This document shows, in pieces, positions 60,339 to 64,000 of a DNA stretch of 64,000 nt (positions within the stretch are counted from its first letter, which is position 1; each line of letters begins with the position of its first letter). This DNA comes from Streptomyces sp. CA-210063 (lineage in GTDB: Bacteria > Actinomycetota > Actinomycetes > Streptomycetales > Streptomycetaceae), in contig NZ_CP102512.1 of assembly GCF_024612015.1 (NCBI RefSeq), forward strand, positions 9,114,001 through 9,178,000. The letters run 5' to 3'. Under the pieces are notes generated by a model. That model saw only the letters and a list, made by a program, of their open reading frames with translations, was not told the DNA's origin and searched no databases. A program made the position numbers and the translations under genes.

Positions 60339-61028
60339 CTAATAGGCGGCCGAGTTGTCGACCTCGAAGTGGTACAACTTCCGGGCCGAGCCGTAGCGGC
60401 GGAACGCGGCCGGGTCGTCGTCCCGGTCGGCCGACTTCAGCAACTCCGCCAGTTCGGCGAGGTGTTCGGCCCGCATCTCCTTCTCCACGCAGTCCGCGCC
60501 GAGGGACTTGACCCTGCCCTGGACGTAGACGCGGGCCTCGTAGAGCGAGTCGCCGAGGGCGTCCCCGGCGTCACCGCACACCACCAGGCGCCCGGCCTGG
60601 CCCATGAAGGCGCTCATATGGCCCACGTCGCCGCCGACGACGATGTCCACGCCCTTCATGGAGATCCCGCAGCGGGCGGAGGCGTTTCCCTCGATGACCA
60701 GCAGGCCGCCGTGGGCGGTGGCGCCGGCGGACTGGGAGGCGCTGCCGCGCACCCGCACCGTGCCGGACATCATGTTCTCGGCGACACCCGTACCGGCGTT
60801 GCCGTGGACGGTGACCGTGGCGCGCTGGTTCATACCGGCGCAGTAGTAGCCCGCCGGGCCGTCGATGACGACGTCCAGTTCGGCGGTGAGACCCACGGCG
60901 AGGTTGTGGGCGCCGTCGGGATGGGCGACGTGCCATGACGTACCCGAACTCGCCTGGTGCAGAGCGGAGTTGAGATCCCGTACGGACTTCTCGGCCAGGT
61001 CGACCAGCGTGGTCGTCAGCGCTGCCAT
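60339..61028 (-). CDS. glxC: Glutamate-synthase alpha-domain protein GlxC
   Basis: 229 residues from ATG 61028. A right-handed beta-helix (GXGXG-type repeats): DVVIDGPAGYYCAGMNQRAT, TVTVHGNAGTGVAENMMSGT, VRVRGSASQSAGATAHGGLL, DIVVGGDVGHMSAFMGQAGR. This is the C-terminal structural domain of GltB, here as a separate protein, as in the mgs/glx systems. It overlaps glxB by 13 bp. Confidence 0.93.
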   Translation of the reverse strand: MAALTTTLVDLAEKSVRDLNSALHQASSGTSWHVAHPDGAHNLAVGLTAELDVVIDGPAGYYCAGMNQRATVTVHGNAGTGVAENMMSGTVRVRGSASQSAGATAHGGLLVIEGNASARCGISMKGVDIVVGGDVGHMSAFMGQAGRLVVCGDAGDALGDSLYEARVYVQGRVKSLGADCVEKEMRAEHLAELAELLKSADRDDDPAAFRRYGSARKLYHFEVDNSAAY

Positions 61029-61906
61029 GTGTAGACCTCCGCCGGCTCGGGTTCGAAGATGCGGGCGGACTCGATGCCCGGCAGATGCGCGAAGTAGCGG
61101 TACTCGGAGGCCATCGCCACCCACGCGTCGGTCTCGGCGACGATCGCGGGCTTGCAGGCGATGGCGTCCCGGACGACGGCGAAGGTGTCCCCCGTCGTCA
61201 CCAGCAGGGTGTAGAAGCCGTCGAACCGTTCGCAGAGCAGCCGCAGCGCCTTCTCCAGGTCGTGCCCGGCGGCGAGCTGGGCGGCCACGAAACGGGCGCC
61301 GACCTCGGAGTCGTTCTCGCTGTCGAACGCGACGCCCTCCGCGCGCAGTTCGCGCCGGATGGTGGCGTGGTTGGCGAACGAGCCGTTGTGCACGAGGCAG
61401 ACGTTCTCGTCGACGGAGAAGGGGTGGGCGCCCTCCGGGGTGACCGCCGACTCCGTGGCCATCCGGGTGTGGGCGATGCCCTGCCGCCCGGTCGCCGCGC
61501 GCAGGCCGAACTCCTCGGCGAGCGCGTCCGGGTGGCCGACGCCCTTGAGGACGGCCAGGTCGGTGCCGCGTCCGGTGACCACGGCCGTCGGGAAGGCCGC
61601 GCGCACCGCCCTTTCCAGGTCGGCGACCGGCAGACCCGGCGAGTGGACGACGACCGACTGGCTGACGGTCACGGCGGCCGTGTCCCCGCCGACCAGCGCG
61701 GCGATCTCGGCGGCGGACGCGTCGCCCGGCGCCAGCAGGCTGACCGCCGAGTGGCCGGGCGGGGTGAGGCGGGCGTCGCCGTACAGGGCGACCCCGGCCG
61801 AGTCGGGACCGCGCTCGGCGGCCTGGTGAAGCATCCCGGTGAGCAGTTCGCCGAGCCGGGGCTCCAGCGAGGGGTCGCGCACCTGGAGTCCTGCGATGCC
61901 GCACAT
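61016..61906 (-). CDS. glxB: Class II glutamine amidotransferase GlxB
   Basis: 296 residues. Start ATG 61906 was chosen so that Cys2 (MCGIAG) becomes the N-terminal nucleophile; GGAGG lies 8 nt before it. Ntn motifs RGPDSAGVALYG, GIAHTRMATESAVTPEGAHP and CLVHNGSFANHATIRRELRA, then NDSEVGARFVAA. It releases ammonia from glutamine for the GlxC/GlxD partners. The second gene of the operon after glnT. Confidence 0.94.
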   Translation of the reverse strand: MCGIAGLQVRDPSLEPRLGELLTGMLHQAAERGPDSAGVALYGDARLTPPGHSAVSLLAPGDASAAEIAALVGGDTAAVTVSQSVVVHSPGLPVADLERAVRAAFPTAVVTGRGTDLAVLKGVGHPDALAEEFGLRAATGRQGIAHTRMATESAVTPEGAHPFSVDENVCLVHNGSFANHATIRRELRAEGVAFDSENDSEVGARFVAAQLAAGHDLEKALRLLCERFDGFYTLLVTTGDTFAVVRDAIACKPAIVAETDAWVAMASEYRYFAHLPGIESARIFEPEPAEVYTWQR

Positions 61907-61981
61907 GGGCATGACCTCCAACGGGCTTGTGACGACGGGGGTGGTCAGACGGCGGTGGTCAGAGGGGAGTGGTCAGGGGGG

Positions 61982-63340
61982 TCAGACGGCGGTGAGATAG
62001 CGGTCGATCTCCCAGGGGGAGACCGTGTTGTGCCAGCTGTAGAACTCCTCGCGCTTCAACTCGGCGTAGTAGTCGCTGACTCCGGCCTTCGCGTCCACCG
62101 CGTCGAGCACTCCGCGGACCACGTCGTCGCACTCCAGCGCGTGCACCGCGTCGAGCAGGGTGCGCGGCAGCCGGGGGCCGTCCTCGGCGGCGCCCGGCCG
62201 GCCGGGGTCGAGCCGGCGGCGCACCCCGTCCAGGCCCGCGCCCAGCGCGCCGGCCGCCGCGAGGTAGGAGTTCGCCGAGCCGTCGCCGCCGCGCAGCTCG
62301 ACCCGGTGGGCGTCCGGCACACGGAGGAAGTGCGTACGGTCGTTGCCGCCCCAACTCGCCATGCGCGGCGCCCAGGTGGCACCCGAGGCGGTCGTGGTCG
62401 CGCCGGTGCGTTTGTACGAGTTGACGGTGGGCGCGATGAGCGCGTGCAGCGCGGGCGCGTGCTCCAGCAGACCGGCGGTGAAGTGGTACGCCTCGGGGCC
62501 GAACCCCATGCCGTACTGGTCCCTGGCGTCCCCGCCCGCCGGGAACAGCGCGCGCTCGCCGTCCCACAGCGACAGGTGCATGTGCAGCCCGCTGCCGGTG
62601 CGGTCGGTGAACGGCTTCGGCATGAACGTGGCCGTCATTCCGCGCTGTTCGGCGAGGACCTGCACGATGTACCGCAGGGTGACCACCCGGTCGGCGGTGG
62701 TCAGCGCGTCCGCGTGGTGGAAGTTCTGCTCGAACTGCCCGTTGCCGTCCTCGTGGTCGCTCGCGTACGGCCCCCAGCCCAGTTGCACCATCGCGTCGGA
62801 GACGGCGGTGAGGTGGTCGTACATCCGGGTCAGTCCCCGGGCGTCGTAACAGGGCTGGGCCGCGTCGTCGAGCCGGTCGGCCGTCGTGAGCGCGCCGTCC
62901 GCCCCGCGCTGCACCAGGAAGTACTCCACCTCCGCCCCGCTGACCATGCGCGTGCCCTCGGCCGCCGCCTTCTCGGCGAGCGTCCGCAGGATCACCCGTG
63001 GCGCGAAGGCGTACGGGCTGCCCTCGACGTACGGGTCGCAGTGCACCATGCCGAGACCGGGGCGGACGAAGGTGAGCGGGACGTAGGAGGAGACGTCCGG
63101 GATCGCGACCACATCGGGGTCGCGCGGCAGTTGGCCCATGGCCCCGGCGGCGTATCCCGCGAAGCCGACGCCGTCGCCCTCCAGCGCGTCCGCCGCCTCG
63201 ACGGGCACGAGCTTGGCGCAGGGCTTGCCGGTCAGCGTGGTGAAGGTGGCGAGGAGGAACCGGACGCCGTCCGCCTTGGCGAGCGAGGCGAGTGACTGGG
63301 TGCCCGGGACGGGCGGAGTGGACTTCGGCGGAACGGACAC
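61982..63340 (-). CDS. glnT: Glutamine synthetase-like protein GlnT
   Basis: 452 residues. Catalytic-domain motifs: MVSGAEVEYFL (metal Glu), DHEDGNGQFEQNFHHADALT, MPKPFTDRTGSGLHMHLSLW, and GGNDRTHFLRVPDAHRVELR with SANSYLAAA. Of the GlnT/type III-related branch often encoding gamma-glutamylamide synthetases rather than housekeeping GlnA. First gene of the operon with glxBCD and solA. Together they could convert small amines to gamma-glutamyl or N-alkyl glutamate intermediates. Short repeats of GGTCAGACGGCGGT at its end precede glxB. Confidence 0.9.
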   Translation of the reverse strand: MSVPPKSTPPVPGTQSLASLAKADGVRFLLATFTTLTGKPCAKLVPVEAADALEGDGVGFAGYAAGAMGQLPRDPDVVAIPDVSSYVPLTFVRPGLGMVHCDPYVEGSPYAFAPRVILRTLAEKAAAEGTRMVSGAEVEYFLVQRGADGALTTADRLDDAAQPCYDARGLTRMYDHLTAVSDAMVQLGWGPYASDHEDGNGQFEQNFHHADALTTADRVVTLRYIVQVLAEQRGMTATFMPKPFTDRTGSGLHMHLSLWDGERALFPAGGDARDQYGMGFGPEAYHFTAGLLEHAPALHALIAPTVNSYKRTGATTTASGATWAPRMASWGGNDRTHFLRVPDAHRVELRGGDGSANSYLAAAGALGAGLDGVRRRLDPGRPGAAEDGPRLPRTLLDAVHALECDDVVRGVLDAVDAKAGVSDYYAELKREEFYSWHNTVSPWEIDRYLTAV

Positions 63341-63369
63341 GGGCTCTCCCCGGGGTCGGGTGCGTTCAC

Positions 63370-63394
63370 TGTCGTGACAACAAGTCTCACGACA
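63370..63394. promoter_or_regulatory. Inverted repeat upstream of glnT
   Basis: TGTCGTGA (63370-63377) and TCACGACA (63387-63394) with a 9-nt centre, 30 nt upstream of the glnT start. The overlapping GTTTCCTGTCG on the minus strand resembles the site ahead of the XRE-cupin gene. Confidence 0.55.
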
Positions 63395-64000
63395 GGAAAC
63401 ACCCCCAGAATGTCCCTTCTGTTGCCGTTCTGTAAATCGCCTGGCCTCGCGGATCCGGCCGGCGGCGCGGTGCGTGCGTCACGCGGTCGGCCGAGTGGCC
63501 GAAACGCCGCGCCGGGCGCGGCGTTTCGGTGAAGGCGGTGCGGGAGGAGGCGCCGGGGCGCGGTGGCCGTCTCGTCGGGAGGGTTTCCGCGTGAGTCACC
63601 TTATGCCCGGCTCGCCCCTTCTTTCCTGGCAGCCATAGGTTCGGCCTTGGGCAGGTCGGGGGAAACGAGGGTTCACCGACGGGTGCAGGTTCCCCTTGAT
63701 CGCCGCATGGATGGGCGGTCGAACGGCGAGGGTCGAGGGGAAGTGTGCCGTTATTGGCGTCAACGTCCGATTTACCCACACCGTCGGCCCGGCGCGGCGG
63801 CATCGGCCGACAGGTCGCAATTACCGGTTACTCGGGTCACCGAAAGTGTCTTCACCGTGCGGAAAGTCGCATGCGGCGACAGTTACATAAGGCGAAGTCA
63901 CTCCTGTGAGTCGACTCCTCGCGCGCGGCGAAATCCCTCCATCGGGGCCTTGTTTTGGCATGCCCTCTCGGCATCCTCGACGCGGATAACAATTCAATTC
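63395..64000. other. 606-bp end region without an assigned gene
   Basis: A GC-rich hairpin (GAAACGCCGCGCC at 63501-63513 with GGCGCGGCGTTTC at 63515-63527 or nearby) is evident. The minus strand at 63640-63700 reads GGGGAACC then GGTGAACC, faintly like a structured leader. From about 63740 the DNA is AT-richer and probably holds the promoter of a gene beyond the window. No convincing coding frame. Confidence 0.4.

Noticed and set aside
63541..63640. Glycine riboswitch (GAAGGGGC and CAGG-like stretches)
   Set aside because: The paired aptamer core and the order of conserved segments are absent, and no glycine-cleavage gene follows.
63980..64000. lac operator or vector sequence (GGATAACAATTC)
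   Set aside because: Only a 12-base match at the window edge; the surroundings are normal Streptomyces DNA, so it is probably a promoter -10 region.

Overview
The window is chromosomal DNA of a Streptomyces or very close relative. The evidence is a GC-rich sequence with strong third-position GC, GTG/TTG starts, translationally coupled ATGA overlaps, a complete conservon (cvnABCD), CebR-type cellulose operators, an LAxTG sortase signal, and transposase and integrase scars of Streptomyces type. No rRNA, tRNA or CRISPR array was seen.

Layout. 1-5270: the start of an ATP-dependent DNA ligase, a thioredoxin-reductase-like flavoprotein divergent from an XRE-cupin regulator, then a coupled quinone-oxidoreductase/acyl-CoA-dehydrogenase operon ended by a strong hairpin. 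5400-12217: secreted proteins (a GDPD-like phosphodiesterase, an NAGPA-domain glycosidase, a sortase-anchored alginate-lyase-like enzyme, a pectate lyase-pectinesterase fusion). 12614-17747: a sugar-binding lipoprotein followed by conservon cvnABCD, whose kinase lacks the expected H-box histidine. 17755-29552: regulators (TetR, LacI, MarR) and more polysaccharide enzymes (GH5 mannanase behind a CebR box, a 1060-residue GH30 enzyme, a second pectate lyase), plus a 20-bp tandem repeat.

29553-39462 is an accessory zone full of scars: tnpB-like, IS5, IS701 and integrase remnants and clipped host genes, among which intact AraC, GNAT, CGNR and alpha/beta-hydrolase genes survive. Two copies (one here, one at 51.7 kb) of the same tnpB 3' end carry hairpins whose stems differ by compensatory changes around a constant loop. 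This is the signature of a structured right-end (omega/re) RNA.

39496-50556 is the most striking region. On the minus strand it encodes a biotin-dependent carboxyltransferase, a fatty acyl-AMP ligase (FAAL), a polyketide synthase of ACP-KS-AT-ACP-TE architecture, an antigen-85-type esterase, a PucR regulator and a cutinase. This is nearly the gene content and order of the mycobacterial accD4-pks13-fadD32-Rv3802c-fbp mycolate-condensation locus, in a genus not known to make mycolic acids.

50795-64000: an expansin-like protein; an aminotransferase directly behind the tnpB scar; a Baeyer-Villiger-type monooxygenase coupled to a truncated Rieske gene; a CE2 esterase with a second CebR box; and a glnT-glxB-glxC-glxD-solA-type operon (glutamine synthetase-like, three-part FMN glutamate-synthase-like enzyme, sarcosine-oxidase family) with its XRE-cupin regulator. 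Two inverted-repeat sites may be operators for that regulator.

Taken together this is a plant-biomass and lipid-oriented accessory region: pectin, mannan, galactan and ester hydrolases under CebR/LacI-type control, next to an envelope- or lipid-building condensation locus.
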